From: Saprospiraceae bacterium
Lineage (GTDB): Bacteria; Bacteroidota; Bacteroidia; Chitinophagales; Saprospiraceae
Direction: 5' to 3'
Assembly (NCBI GenBank): GCA_016718505.1
Contig: JADKDE010000001.1
Location: forward strand, 62,001-126,000
Length of the DNA stretch: 64,000 nucleotides
Positions within the stretch are counted from its first letter, which is position 1, and every line of letters begins with the position of its first letter. A program made the position numbers and the translations under genes. Shown here one piece after another: positions 8,297 to 18,000 of the stretch. Under the pieces are notes generated by a model. The model was not told the origin of the DNA and ran no database searches. It saw only the letters and a program-made list of their open reading frames with translations.

Positions 8297-10279
8297 ATGG
8301 ATTCTCATAAACATTCGCATAAGACATCAATAGCAGGACTCTTAGTGGCTCTTGGGATCATCTATGGTGATATTGGTACTTCGCCGTTATACGTAATGAA
8401 AGCAATTGGAGGTGAAAGAGCCATCACGCCTGAATTGATTTTAGGCGGTTTATCCTGTATTATATGGACGCTTATCCTACAAACTACCATTAAGTATGTT
8501 CTTATCACACTTCGAGCTGATAACAATGGTGAGGGTGGAATTTTTTCTCTTTATACTTTGGTTAGAAGGCGAAGACCTTATTTGATTTTTCCAGCCATCA
8601 TAGGCGGTGGAGCGCTTTTGGCAGAAGCTATTTTAACGCCTCCTATTACCGTTGCATCAGCTATAGAGGGGTTGGAAAAGTTAAGTCCGAACATACCAAC
8701 TATCCCCATCGTGATAGTCATCATTAGTATTCTATTTTTTATCCAACGAGTTGGAACATCTGTGGTAGGCAAGGCATTTAAATTCATCATGTTTATTTGG
8801 TTCATTATGCTTGGGGTACTTGGTGCTTCTAGTATTTCTTTGAATCCATCTGTTTTATTGGCATTCAATCCTTACTATGGTATAAAATTATTGGTACTTT
8901 ATCCAAATGGTTTTTGGCTATTAGGAGCCGTGTTTTTATGTACTACGGGGGCTGAAGCACTTTATTCTGACTTAGGACATTGTGGGCGTCAAAACATTCA
9001 AATCGGTTGGTTTTTTGTATTGATCATGTTGTTTTTGAATTATTTAGGCCAATCCGCTTGGCTATTGAACCAAACTAGTTTGGTCGTCGGAGTGGACAAT
9101 CTTGGCGAAGCGGCACTTTCAAATCCATTTTATGAAATAATGCCAAAATGGTTTATACTACCCGGCGTAATTATATCGACATTGGCCTCCGTCATAGCCA
9201 GTCAGGCGGTTATTTCTGGCTCCTTTACTTTGATAGCTGAAGCTGTAAAACTGAATGTTTGGCCGAAGGTTAAGATCAAATATCCTACCGAGATGAAGGG
9301 TCAATTGTATGTACCAAGTGCTAACCTATTGCTATGGATTGGTTGCCTCGTGGTGGTTTGGTATTTTCAGAAGTCCATCCGAATGGAAGCTGCCTATGGA
9401 TTGACCATTATAGTTTCTATGATGATGACGACAACCTTGCTTACCTTTTATTTGATAAACAACAAAGTATCAGTAGCTTATATTGCCTTATTTTTGGTGG
9501 TTTATTCGTGTATTGAAACAGCATTTTTTATCGCCAACATGGAAAAATTTGTACATGGAGGTTGGGTATCTTTGACCATAGCACTGTCATTAATCACAGT
9601 AATGTGGGTTTGGTTCCGAGCTAAATTGATAAAAACAAAGCATATCCTTTATGATGATTTGAAAGATTTTTTACCCGCTTTGAAAGAATTGAGTCACGAT
9701 CACTCTATTCCAAAATTTGCTACACATTTGGTTTATTTGACAGGAGCTAATAGACCCAATAAGATAGAGCAAAAGATCATATATTCCATCATGGAAAGAC
9801 AACCAAAACGAGCTGAGATATATTGGTTCGTTCACGTAGATGTCGTCGATGATCCCTACAAAATGGAATACAAGGTGGAGATTATCGCTCCAAATGACGT
9901 AATCAGGGTGGACTTTAAATTAGGTTTTAGGGTACCTCAAAAAATTAGTTATTATTTCAAAAAAATATTGGAAGAACTGATTCGGAATGAAGAAATAGAC
10001 ATTCATGGGAGATATTTCAACGTGAGAGATTCTAAAAAAGTAGGCATAGGGGATTATACCTACGTGCTATTAAAAAGGCATCTTTCTTACGATAATACGC
10101 TATCAATTTACGAAAAATCCATCATGGATGGGTACAATATATTGAATTCTTGGGCTTTAACTGCCGACAAAGCCTATGGATTGGATTCTAGCAATGTATA
10201 TATCGAGCAAGTGCCATTGGTCATACACCCAGCGAAGCACATCATCAATTTAAAAAGGGTTTATGACAAAGAAACCTAG
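8297..10279 (+). CDS. kup: KUP/HAK/KT family potassium uptake transporter
   Basis: A 660-residue potassium/proton symporter of the inner membrane. The N-terminus has the family motif IIYGDIGTSPLYV (residues ~21-33), followed by about 12 transmembrane helices to residue ~450 with the conserved GGEGGIF-like NNGEGGIFSLY and TTGAEALYSDLGHCG segments. A C-terminal cytoplasmic domain (about 455-660) is less conserved. Length agrees with the family (about 630-670). Its stop codon and the stop of convergent pth share the four bases CTAG at 10276-10279, so no room exists for a terminator between the two. Confidence 0.95.
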   Translation: MDSHKHSHKTSIAGLLVALGIIYGDIGTSPLYVMKAIGGERAITPELILGGLSCIIWTLILQTTIKYVLITLRADNNGEGGIFSLYTLVRRRRPYLIFPAIIGGGALLAEAILTPPITVASAIEGLEKLSPNIPTIPIVIVIISILFFIQRVGTSVVGKAFKFIMFIWFIMLGVLGASSISLNPSVLLAFNPYYGIKLLVLYPNGFWLLGAVFLCTTGAEALYSDLGHCGRQNIQIGWFFVLIMLFLNYLGQSAWLLNQTSLVVGVDNLGEAALSNPFYEIMPKWFILPGVIISTLASVIASQAVISGSFTLIAEAVKLNVWPKVKIKYPTEMKGQLYVPSANLLLWIGCLVVVWYFQKSIRMEAAYGLTIIVSMMMTTTLLTFYLINNKVSVAYIALFLVVYSCIETAFFIANMEKFVHGGWVSLTIALSLITVMWVWFRAKLIKTKHILYDDLKDFLPALKELSHDHSIPKFATHLVYLTGANRPNKIEQKIIYSIMERQPKRAEIYWFVHVDVVDDPYKMEYKVEIIAPNDVIRVDFKLGFRVPQKISYYFKKILEELIRNEEIDIHGRYFNVRDSKKVGIGDYTYVLLKRHLSYDNTLSIYEKSIMDGYNILNSWALTADKAYGLDSSNVYIEQVPLVIHPAKHIINLKRVYDKET

Positions 10280-10923
10280 GGTTTAGGTTCTGATTTATTG
10301 TAGGTGCTCATGGTATTAGCTAACCCAGCGAAGCAAAAAGATTGAATACAGGCTACTGCCTTGGGCATTTGTTCTTCGACTGTTTTCAGCTCTTCATTAG
10401 ACCATTTACCCAATACGAAATCAGATTGGCGACCTTTCGCGAATTGATTGCCTATACCAAATTTTAGCCTTGGATAATTATTGCCTGCTAACATCTGGTC
10501 TATGTGTTTCAGTCCATTATGACCTGCATCTGAGCCATTTGGGCGGATTCTTAACTGTCCCAAACCAAGATGAAGATCATCCAAAACAACTAAGATTTGT
10601 TCTCTGGGAATACTCTGGCGATCCATCCAAAACTTAACAGCTTTTCCGCTAAGATTCATATATGTAGTTGGTTTTACAAGCGTTAGACTTTTTCCTTTAT
10701 ATTTGGCTGTTGCCACCCAAGCATGATTTTCCAATTTGAATGAAGCATTTAATTCTTCTGCTAATCGATCTAAGATGTCAAAACCAATATTATGTCTCGT
10801 TCCTGCATATTCTGCACCGACATTGCCCAATCCAACTATAAGGTATTTCATATCTGGAGAAATTATTTCGCTTTGTTCCGCTGATTTTTTAGGATTAAAA
10901 ATATTTAAAATAAATTTTAACAT
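10276..10923 (-). CDS. pth: peptidyl-tRNA hydrolase
   Basis: Releases peptides from prematurely dissociated peptidyl-tRNA in the cytoplasm. The catalytic core starts at residue 25 (MKYLIVGLGNVG) and contains the catalytic His in TRHNIGFD, the motif KPTTYMNLSG, and the Asp in VLDDLHLG with GHNGLKH. The 24-residue N-terminal extension (MLKFILNIFNPKKS) resembles that of many Bacteroidota homologues, so I keep the start at 10923; a start at 10851 would give the classical 191-residue enzyme. It follows a candidate small RNA/leader with its own terminator. Confidence 0.95.
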   Translation of the reverse strand: MLKFILNIFNPKKSAEQSEIISPDMKYLIVGLGNVGAEYAGTRHNIGFDILDRLAEELNASFKLENHAWVATAKYKGKSLTLVKPTTYMNLSGKAVKFWMDRQSIPREQILVVLDDLHLGLGQLRIRPNGSDAGHNGLKHIDQMLAGNNYPRLKFGIGNQFAKGRQSDFVLGKWSNEELKTVEEQMPKAVACIQSFCFAGLANTMSTYNKSEPKP

Positions 10924-10951
10924 GGCAAACTTCGTACTATTTTTTGGTAAT

Positions 10952-10982
10952 AAAAAAGGAGCAATTCCGCTGAATCGCTCCT
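10952..10982 (-). terminator. terminator upstream of pth
   Basis: Minus-strand stem AGGAGC/GCTCCT extended by four inner pairs, followed by six T (10957-10952). It lies only about 30 bases before the pth start, an odd place unless it ends an independent RNA or acts as an attenuator. Confidence 0.75.
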
Positions 10983-11067
10983 CAATGTAATAGTAAGTAA
11001 ATTTTGGTAAGAATAAACCTTAATGAAAAAGTAAATCAACAATGACCTTACACAGAGTCATATTGAT
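10952..11067 (-). ncRNA. candidate ~115-nt structured small RNA
   Basis: The region has its own promoter (TTG-N18-TATATTTG), begins with a bulged hairpin exactly where transcription should start (11063-11067 pairs with 11035-11039, and 11057-11061 with 11042-11046), and ends in an intrinsic terminator. It contains only a 13-codon frame starting MTLCKV. It could be a free small RNA, or a leader with attenuator and short peptide controlling pth. No known RNA family was recognised. Confidence 0.45.
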
Positions 11068-11070
11068 GCA

Positions 11071-11099
11071 CAAATATATTATAAAAAAATATAAATCAA
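11071..11099 (-). promoter_or_regulatory. promoter of the candidate small RNA
   Basis: On the minus strand TTG (11099-11097), an 18-base spacer, and TATATTTG (11078-11071): a full match to the Bacteroidota housekeeping promoter. The 11100-11198 stretch between it and lptC shows nothing further. Confidence 0.55.
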
Positions 11100-11198
11100 T
11101 AAAAAATGTAATATATTTTTTTGAATTTTTTAAAATACTATGAAAATGTTTGGTACGTAGCTCTTTGGGGCATTATCAACCCAAAAATTTATTAGAAA

Positions 11199-11768
11199 TT
11201 ACTGTATTTCTTTTTCAAATTTGTCGATATTCTTCCTGCCGCTTCCTATTCCCAACTCGTATCGTTTGAAATCCTGGCTACTTCTGAATCCATACCCTCG
11301 GACCAACTCTCCGTTGATATTGGAGATTTGCACAAACCTAGATGTTTCCAAGATTCTTGTATATTCGTTCCAGATCAATTGTTGGGTAGTCATTTTGGTC
11401 CTTTCTCCGTATAAGGTCTCAAAGGCAACATGGTCCCTAAATATTACTTCGCCTTTTACCAAATCTCTATATCCATAATCAGCTCTTACTTGACTTTGAG
11501 GCGTTGATTCGCCTTCGAAAAACTCGACCAAAACTCCATCCGGAAACTCTTGGGCAGCCCTATCAGATATATAAATATTGCGCATGTGTTTAGCCGTAAT
11601 ACGCAATCTGACCTTGGCAGAATCGCTATAAAGTATCGTGATGCTGTCTATTTTATCTATTTGCGCATCATCTTTAGTGTAGTACTCCACTCTGGTATCT
11701 GCTGGATCTTCGCAACCTAGTATGGTACAGAAAAAGACGATTGGAAAGCAAACTAGAATATATTTCAT
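11199..11768 (-). CDS. lptC: LPS export ABC transporter periplasmic protein LptC
   Basis: A 189-residue LptC-family protein with a lipoprotein-like signal (hydrophobic residues 3-17, then ILGCED). The LptC domain covers about residues 25-170: VEYYTKDDAQ, ITAKHMRNIY, the FFEG segment, ADYGYRDLVKGEVIF and LYGERTKMTTQQLIWNE, with the repeating beta-strand pattern of the bridge proteins that carry lipopolysaccharide from the LptB2FG pump towards LptA. It follows the DASS transporter gene by 21 bases in a probable operon with an acyltransferase gene, which also points to envelope lipid work. Confidence 0.85.
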   Translation of the reverse strand: MKYILVCFPIVFFCTILGCEDPADTRVEYYTKDDAQIDKIDSITILYSDSAKVRLRITAKHMRNIYISDRAAQEFPDGVLVEFFEGESTPQSQVRADYGYRDLVKGEVIFRDHVAFETLYGERTKMTTQQLIWNEYTRILETSRFVQISNINGELVRGYGFRSSQDFKRYELGIGSGRKNIDKFEKEIQ

Positions 11769-11789
11769 TAAAAAAAAATTGGCAAAAGT

Positions 11790-13160
11790 CTAAAGTAAAG
11801 TATTAATCAGAACCAAAAATATAATACAAATTAAATCCAAAAGAAGCCCTGCTTTTAACATATCCTTGGAATGAAAAGTTTCTGTTGCATATCCGATGGC
11901 ATTGGGTGCAGTAGCGATGGGCAGTGCAAAACCAACGGACGCCATCAAAGTCGCCCCAATCATGAGTTGTTGTCTGTCGATACCCGCTGGAAGCTCCATA
12001 ATAGCCACGATAGGAAGTATGATAGATGCAGTAGCAACATTGGATGCAATTTCACTTAAAATTACAATTATGGCAAATAAAATAAAAAGGCTTATGGCTA
12101 TGGGCATCGTATTCACCCAATTCAATATCGAAACGACCTTAGTCGCCAGTCCAGATTTCTGGATTCCTTGAGCCAATGCCAAACCGCCACCAAATAATAA
12201 AAGTACTTCCCAATGAATATTTTTAGCCAAATCCCAGGTACAAAGGCTTCCTTTGCTTTCTCTATTCGGTATTAAAAACGCCAAAACCACGACGGCTAGA
12301 ACCATGATGGTATCGTTCATTCCCTTGAGATAACTATACCACCAAAGTGATCCTGAAATCCAACCAACGACCAAAATTCCAAATAGGGTTAATACAACGC
12401 GTTGATTTGGGGATATGGCCTGAGCTTTGGCTTGAAAGTTTACAACTTTTCCCTTTTCCACCCTAAAAATAAAAATTAATAGCACCCAACACATGAGTAG
12501 CAAAGCGATACTGATGGGTAATCCAACTTTCATCCAAGTCCAAAAATTGACAGTACTTCCTAGAAGTTCTTCGCTCATTGCTTTAAAAATGGCATTCGTT
12601 GGGGTACCTACCAAGGTAGCCATGCCTCCTATCGAACAAGCATACACAATGCCTAAAATAAGGGCTTTTTTGAATCCGTCGTCCTCTTCATTTTCTAGGA
12701 TGGCCAAAGCCAGAGGTATCATCATGACGGCAGTAGATGTATTTGATATCCACATCGATATAAGTCCCGCCAATAGCATCCAAAAGAGGATCGTACTCTT
12801 CTTTGAAAGTTGAAAAGTATTAAGCATTTGATTGGCAAACAGCCTATGTAGGCCATAATGTTCCAACATTTTGGCGATGATAAAACCACCAAGGAACATC
12901 AATATGGTTTCATTCGAATATTCGGCGGAGGCCTCTTTGAAGGTTATTATATTTAAAATTGGGAATAAAATCAAGGGTAACAAAGCCGATATAGCTATAG
13001 GGATACATTCACTCATCCACCAGATAGCAATCCAAAGAGTGATCCCTAGGGTCAGTATTGCTTTCGAGTCCTCGGGGAACTGATTACTCATCCAAGCAAA
13101 AAATAGAAAAATTAACGGCCCAATTGTTTTAAAAAATAAGTCCCAGCTTAGTCTTTGCAT
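11790..13160 (-). CDS. DASS/SLC13 family sodium:dicarboxylate/sulfate symporter
   Basis: A transporter of about 456 residues if started at the methionine at 13160 (MQRLSWDLFF); an earlier ATG at 13217 would overlap the upstream gene by 56 bases. The start at 13160 follows the TGA of the acyltransferase gene by one base, a pattern of translational coupling. About 11-12 hydrophobic helices; the two SLC13 sodium/substrate motifs appear as SNTSTAVMM (residues ~155) and SNVATASI (near 390). Family members move di/tricarboxylates or sulfate with sodium; the substrate is not resolvable. Confidence 0.88.
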   Translation of the reverse strand: MQRLSWDLFFKTIGPLIFLFFAWMSNQFPEDSKAILTLGITLWIAIWWMSECIPIAISALLPLILFPILNIITFKEASAEYSNETILMFLGGFIIAKMLEHYGLHRLFANQMLNTFQLSKKSTILFWMLLAGLISMWISNTSTAVMMIPLALAILENEEDDGFKKALILGIVYACSIGGMATLVGTPTNAIFKAMSEELLGSTVNFWTWMKVGLPISIALLLMCWVLLIFIFRVEKGKVVNFQAKAQAISPNQRVVLTLFGILVVGWISGSLWWYSYLKGMNDTIMVLAVVVLAFLIPNRESKGSLCTWDLAKNIHWEVLLLFGGGLALAQGIQKSGLATKVVSILNWVNTMPIAISLFILFAIIVILSEIASNVATASIILPIVAIMELPAGIDRQQLMIGATLMASVGFALPIATAPNAIGYATETFHSKDMLKAGLLLDLICIIFLVLINTLL

Positions 13161-13161
13161 T

Positions 13162-13704
13162 TCAATCGAATTGATTTTCTTGTACGATTCCCTTTGTTCC
13201 TTTGAAAAACGACTCAATATATTCTAAATCTTTTTCTGAATCGTCGGTTGGGTAAAATATTTTTCTAAAATCAAATTCTTTTTTTTCATTATTTAATTTG
13301 GTCAATAAAATAGGCACTTTGGCCTCCATGGCAATAAAATAAAAACCAGTTTTAAGCTTGGTGACTTTTTTGCGGGTGCCTTCTGGAGCAATGGCTATGG
13401 AAAATCGCTCCTTGCTATTAAATATATCTGCTACGGCTTCTACATAATTCGAAGAATGAGATCTATCAACTGGATAACCACCCAAAGCGCGAAAGAAAAA
13501 ACCATATGGAAACTTAAATAAACTTGCTTTTCCAATGTACTTAGAGTCCATTTCCGCAGCACTTCGCACCAAAAGACCTAAGGGAAAATCCCAGTTAGAT
13601 GTATGAGGTACAACAGCGATGACATATTTTGGCAATTTTGTATTCTCAACGCCTAAAATTTTCCAACCCCATATTTTTAATATAAATCTCGCTATAACTC
13701 CCAT
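13162..13704 (-). CDS. PlsC-like glycerolipid acyltransferase
   Basis: A 180-residue short acyltransferase of the PlsC fold. The catalytic H(X4)D motif is HTSNWD (about residues 33-38), the acceptor site motif is PEGTR (about 108-112), and a hydrophobic N-terminal segment anchors it to the inner membrane. Family members acylate lysophosphatidate or related glycerolipids; the short form is common in Bacteroidota and may use another acceptor. It is the first gene of the acyltransferase-DASS-lptC unit and diverges from the DUF4159 gene. Confidence 0.85.
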   Translation of the reverse strand: MGVIARFILKIWGWKILGVENTKLPKYVIAVVPHTSNWDFPLGLLVRSAAEMDSKYIGKASLFKFPYGFFFRALGGYPVDRSHSSNYVEAVADIFNSKERFSIAIAPEGTRKKVTKLKTGFYFIAMEAKVPILLTKLNNEKKEFDFRKIFYPTDDSEKDLEYIESFFKGTKGIVQENQFD

Positions 13705-13764
13705 CTATTTTTGCAACTTGGTTGTAAATTTAAATAAAAAGGTGAAATTTGCGTTTTATTATTC

Positions 13765-14448
13765 ATGAAACTTTTTACAATCGATCTTATGAAGCATTTA
13801 AAATTTATTGCTTTTTCTTTGCTTACATTAGGTTTTTTTGGTGGTTTTCGCCCACCTTCCTTGAAATTGGCTTTATTAAAATACAATGGTGGCGGGGATT
13901 GGTATGCCAACCCCACTTCCCTTAAAAATTTGTCCAAATTTTGCAACGAAAAATTGCAAATGTCACTTGATCCAGACTATGCAACGGTAGAAGTTGGAAG
14001 CCCTGACATATTTAATTTTCCATTTGTGCATATGACAGGACATGGAAATGTGGTTTTTTCAGATTCAGAAGCTGAAAACCTAAGGACCTACTTGTTAAGT
14101 GGCGGTTTCTTGCATATTGATGACAACTATGGTATGGATCCATATGTAAGACCAAATATGAAAAAAGTTTTTCCCGAATTAAATTTTATAGAACTTCCGT
14201 TTGATCATCCGATTTATAAACAAAAATTTGAATTCAAGCAAGGTCTCCCTAAGATCCACCAACACGATGGCAAGGCAAGTAGAGGTTATGGATTAATCCA
14301 TGAGGGCAGATTGGTTTGTTTTTATACTAACGAGTGTGATTTGGGCGATGGTTGGGAAGATCCCGATGTGCATAAAGATTCAGAAGAAACTAGACAACAA
14401 GCATTGAGGATGGGTTCTAATATCATTAGATATGTCTTTACCCAATAA
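13765..14448 (+). CDS. DUF4159 domain protein, secreted
   Basis: A 227-residue protein with an N-terminal hydrophobic signal segment (second methionine MKHLKFIAFSLL at 13789 is an equally good start). The DUF4159 domain covers almost all the mature part: LALLKYNGGGDWY, PFVHMTGHGN (residues ~89-98), the GGFLHIDDNYG segment, LPFDHPIY and the C-terminal GSNIIRYVF. The fold resembles class I glutamine amidotransferase-like proteins, but function is unknown. In Bacteroidota and Planctomycetes it often accompanies MoxR/VWA envelope systems; those are not in this window. Confidence 0.87.
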   Translation: MKLFTIDLMKHLKFIAFSLLTLGFFGGFRPPSLKLALLKYNGGGDWYANPTSLKNLSKFCNEKLQMSLDPDYATVEVGSPDIFNFPFVHMTGHGNVVFSDSEAENLRTYLLSGGFLHIDDNYGMDPYVRPNMKKVFPELNFIELPFDHPIYKQKFEFKQGLPKIHQHDGKASRGYGLIHEGRLVCFYTNECDLGDGWEDPDVHKDSEETRQQALRMGSNIIRYVFTQ

Positions 14449-14478
14449 AAAAAGGAGCTAAACTTTCATTTAACTCCT
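14447..14478 (-). terminator. terminator of mscL
   Basis: Minus-strand hairpin (AGGAG/CTCCT plus TAAA/TTTA inner pairs) followed by seven T; overlaps the end of the convergent DUF4159 gene. Confidence 0.65.
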
Positions 14479-14499
14479 CCCTAAAATTTTTAAAAAATT

Positions 14500-14901
14500 T
14501 TATCTTTTTAAGAGGTCTCTAATTTCTCCCAATAGCGTTTCAGTAGCAGATGGTGGCACTGGAGCCGCAGCTTCTGCTTTCTTAGCTGCATTCACACCCT
14601 TTACGATCAAAAACATAACAAAGGCAACAATGATGAAATTGATGATGGCAGAAATAAATTTACCATACAAAATGGCAGATTCTGGTGTTGTTACTTTTCC
14701 ATCTGCGCCTACGACTGCTTCTGAAAGAACTACTTTAGCTTGAGCAAAATCTCCAAATTGGAAAATTTTACCCACCAATGGCATAAACATACCATCAACA
14801 AATGAAGATACAATCAGACCAAATGCAGTCGCCATCACAAGACCTACTGCGATGTCAATGAGACCGCCCTTCATGGCAAATTCCTTAAATTCCTTTAGCA
14901 T
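14500..14901 (-). CDS. mscL: large-conductance mechanosensitive channel MscL
   Basis: A 133-residue pentameric inner membrane channel that opens under osmotic downshock. It starts MLKEFKEFAMKGG, followed by the first helix with IDIAVGLVMATAFG (pore-lining), a periplasmic loop, the second helix (INFIIVAFVMFLIV, residues ~87-105) and a C-terminal helical bundle ending ETLLGEIRDLL. Length and order match the family. Single-gene unit. Confidence 0.96.
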   Translation of the reverse strand: MLKEFKEFAMKGGLIDIAVGLVMATAFGLIVSSFVDGMFMPLVGKIFQFGDFAQAKVVLSEAVVGADGKVTTPESAILYGKFISAIINFIIVAFVMFLIVKGVNAAKKAEAAAPVPPSATETLLGEIRDLLKR

Positions 14902-15095
14902 AATTATAAAGATTTAAATGGTTAAAAATTTCGTTTAGACGTTTTAATGACCAAAAGTAATGTAAAAATCTAAATGCTTAACAATAAATTGATCAGAAAT
15001 TATTGAATGGATATTTCCTATTTAAAATAATTAACTTTTTTGGACAGCGTCCAATACTTCGTACCTAATTTTATTTCTCGAAAATATGTAAAAGC

Positions 15096-18000
15096 CTAAT
15101 TTTCAATCTTTTTCTCGGCTACAGCCGCTTCCTCTGGATTTACATCTTCAAGGATGGTCATCAAAAGATTGCGGACATCTCGCAGTCTAGGAACTTGGTC
15201 TTTGATCATAACCATGGTTTGAGTTGATTGCTTAAGATGTATTTTGTATTCATTCCCTTTTTGAGCTAACAATTGGATAAAATGTCCAAAATATTCAGTC
15301 TCATAAAAAGACGATTGAGGATTAGAAATGAAATAGCATTGCAGTTTTTTATTTTTATACAATAATCTCTCAAATCCCAGCTTTTTGCAAAGCCACCTGA
15401 TGCGCAATCCTTCGAATAATTCTAGGACAGGAACTGGGATTTTACCAAATCTATCCTTCATTTTTTGGCTATAATTGTCGAGTTCTTCCTCACTTTCCAG
15501 TTCGTCCAACTCCGTATAAAGGCTCAATCTTTCGGCAATATTGGATACATACTGGTCTGGTATCATCATCGGGACATCTGTATCGACTTGTACCTCTTTT
15601 ATATATTGTCGATTCTTGGACAAATCTTCCTTGAATACATCCTTAAACTCAGTCGATTTTAATTCGAAGATCGCCTCCTCTAGGATTTTATGGTAAGCAT
15701 CATAGCCTATGTCAACCATAAATCCACTCTGTTCACCTCCTAGCAGATTTCCTGCACCCCTTATGTCCAAATCTCTCATGGCTATTTGAAATCCACTGCC
15801 AAGTTCATTGAATTCTTCGATCGTTTTCAATCGCTTTTTGGATTCTGTCGTCAAAACCGACATGGGTGGACAAAACAAATAACAATAAGCCTTTCTGTTT
15901 GATCGCCCTACCCTACCCCTCAATTGATGCAAATCGCTCAGTCCAAATTGGTGGGCATTGTTGATGATTATAGTATTTACATTTGGGATATCCAGCCCTG
16001 TCTCGATGATATTGGTACACATCAACACATCAAATTGACCTTCGATGAAATCCAGCAAAGCAGATTCCATGGCTGCTGGATCCATTTGGCCATGAACTGT
16101 AACAACAGAAACATCGGGACAAATCCGCTGGATTAATTCGGACATATCCATAAGGGATTGGACTCTATTATGGACAAAAAACACCTGACCTCCTCGAGCC
16201 ACTTCGTAATAAATCGCTTCCTTTATCACCTCATCTGAAAACACTTTTATCTCAGTTTGTATCGGCTGTCTATTGGGTGGAGGCGTTCTTATAATGCTTA
16301 AATCTCGGGCAGACATCAGGGAAAACTGCAGTGTTCTAGGGATTGGGGTTGCAGTCAATGTCAAGGTGTCGATGTTCACTTTGAAGGATCTCAATTTTTC
16401 TTTTGAGGCTACACCGAATTTTTGCTCCTCATCTATGATAAGCAAACCCAAGTCTTTAAACCCAACATCCTTGTTCAAGATGGCGTGAGTACCAATGACG
16501 ATATCAATCTTTCCATCCTTCAATGCTTGAAAAATTTCCTTCTTTTGCTTGGCAGATTTAAATCGATTCACGTATTCAACAGTACATGCGAATGGTTCGA
16601 GTCGAGCTGAAAAAGTCTTATAGTGCTGCAATGCCAAAATAGTGGTGGGCACCAGAATCGCCACTTGTTTCCCGTCTGAAGCAGCTTTGAAGGCAGCTCG
16701 AATAGCTATTTCTGTTTTTCCAAACCCTACATCACCGCAAATAAGCCTGTCCATCGGATATTCCTTTTCCATATCGCTTTTGGTATCAATGGTGGCTTGA
16801 AACTGATCTGGCGTATCCTCATAGAAAAAGGAAGCCTCCAGTTCAGTTTGTAAATATCCATCGGGCGGAAATGCATGACCAACTGATGCCCGTCTTTTAG
16901 CGTAAAGCTTTATCAATTCTCCTGCAATATCCTTAATTTTTCGCTTGGATTTTTCCTTGGTGAGTTTCCAAGATTCACTGCCCAATTTATTAAGACGAGG
17001 CTCTGTACCTTCTCTGCCTACATATTTTGTTATTTTATGCAGTGAAATGATGGAGACATAAAGAACATCATTGTTTTGATATATCAATCTCACCGCCTCT
17101 TGCATTTGACCATTGACCTCAATTTTTTGAAGGCCAGAATATTTTCCAATCCCGTGATCTATATGCGTCACAAAATCACCAGGCTGCAACTCTTTCAAAA
17201 GCCGAACACTCAATGCTTGGTCCTTGGAAAATCCTTGCTTGAGCTTGAATGAATGATGTCTTTGAAATATTTGGTGATCTGTATAACAAGCCACCTTCAT
17301 CTCTTTACAGATAAACCCATGGTGGATGGATTTCATTACAGGTATAAAATCAACTTTAGCGTTTAAATCTTCGAAAATGGCATAAAATCTTTCAACTTGT
17401 TTGGCATTTTCTATAAAAATATAATTGTTGATCTTGACTTTTGAATTGGCTTTAAGATCCTCGATAAGTAAATTAAAATTTTTGTTAAACGAGGGTTGTG
17501 GACCAATATTAAAATTTATTTTTTGGCCAACAGGAAGCATTTCATGCTGACCATCCATGAGGATTAATTTTTTTTCTAAAATGGCTTCAGATATTTCAAA
17601 GGGTCTTATGAAAGCCCTTTCCTTGATTAAAGTTGCTATTTCACTGGCATCAAATTTTTTAATCAATGATGCGTATTCTTCTGCTTTCTCAAAACAAATC
17701 TGCAATCTTTCGACCAAAGCATCGTATTCATAGAGCCAAATGGTTGTATTTGTTGGCATTAAACTTAAAAATGATACTTTTTCGCTTTCGGAGAATTGGG
17801 TCTGAACGTTAGGGATGATGGTTACCTGGGATATATTCCTATTCGATAACTGAGTTGATGGTTCAAATGTCCTGATACTTTCTACGGTTTCGTCAAAAAG
17901 TTCAACTCTGTATGGGTATTCATTTCCATAAGAAAAAATATCTATGATGCCTCCTCGGGTTGCAAACTGTCCTGGCTCATACACAAAATCAGCTTTTTCA

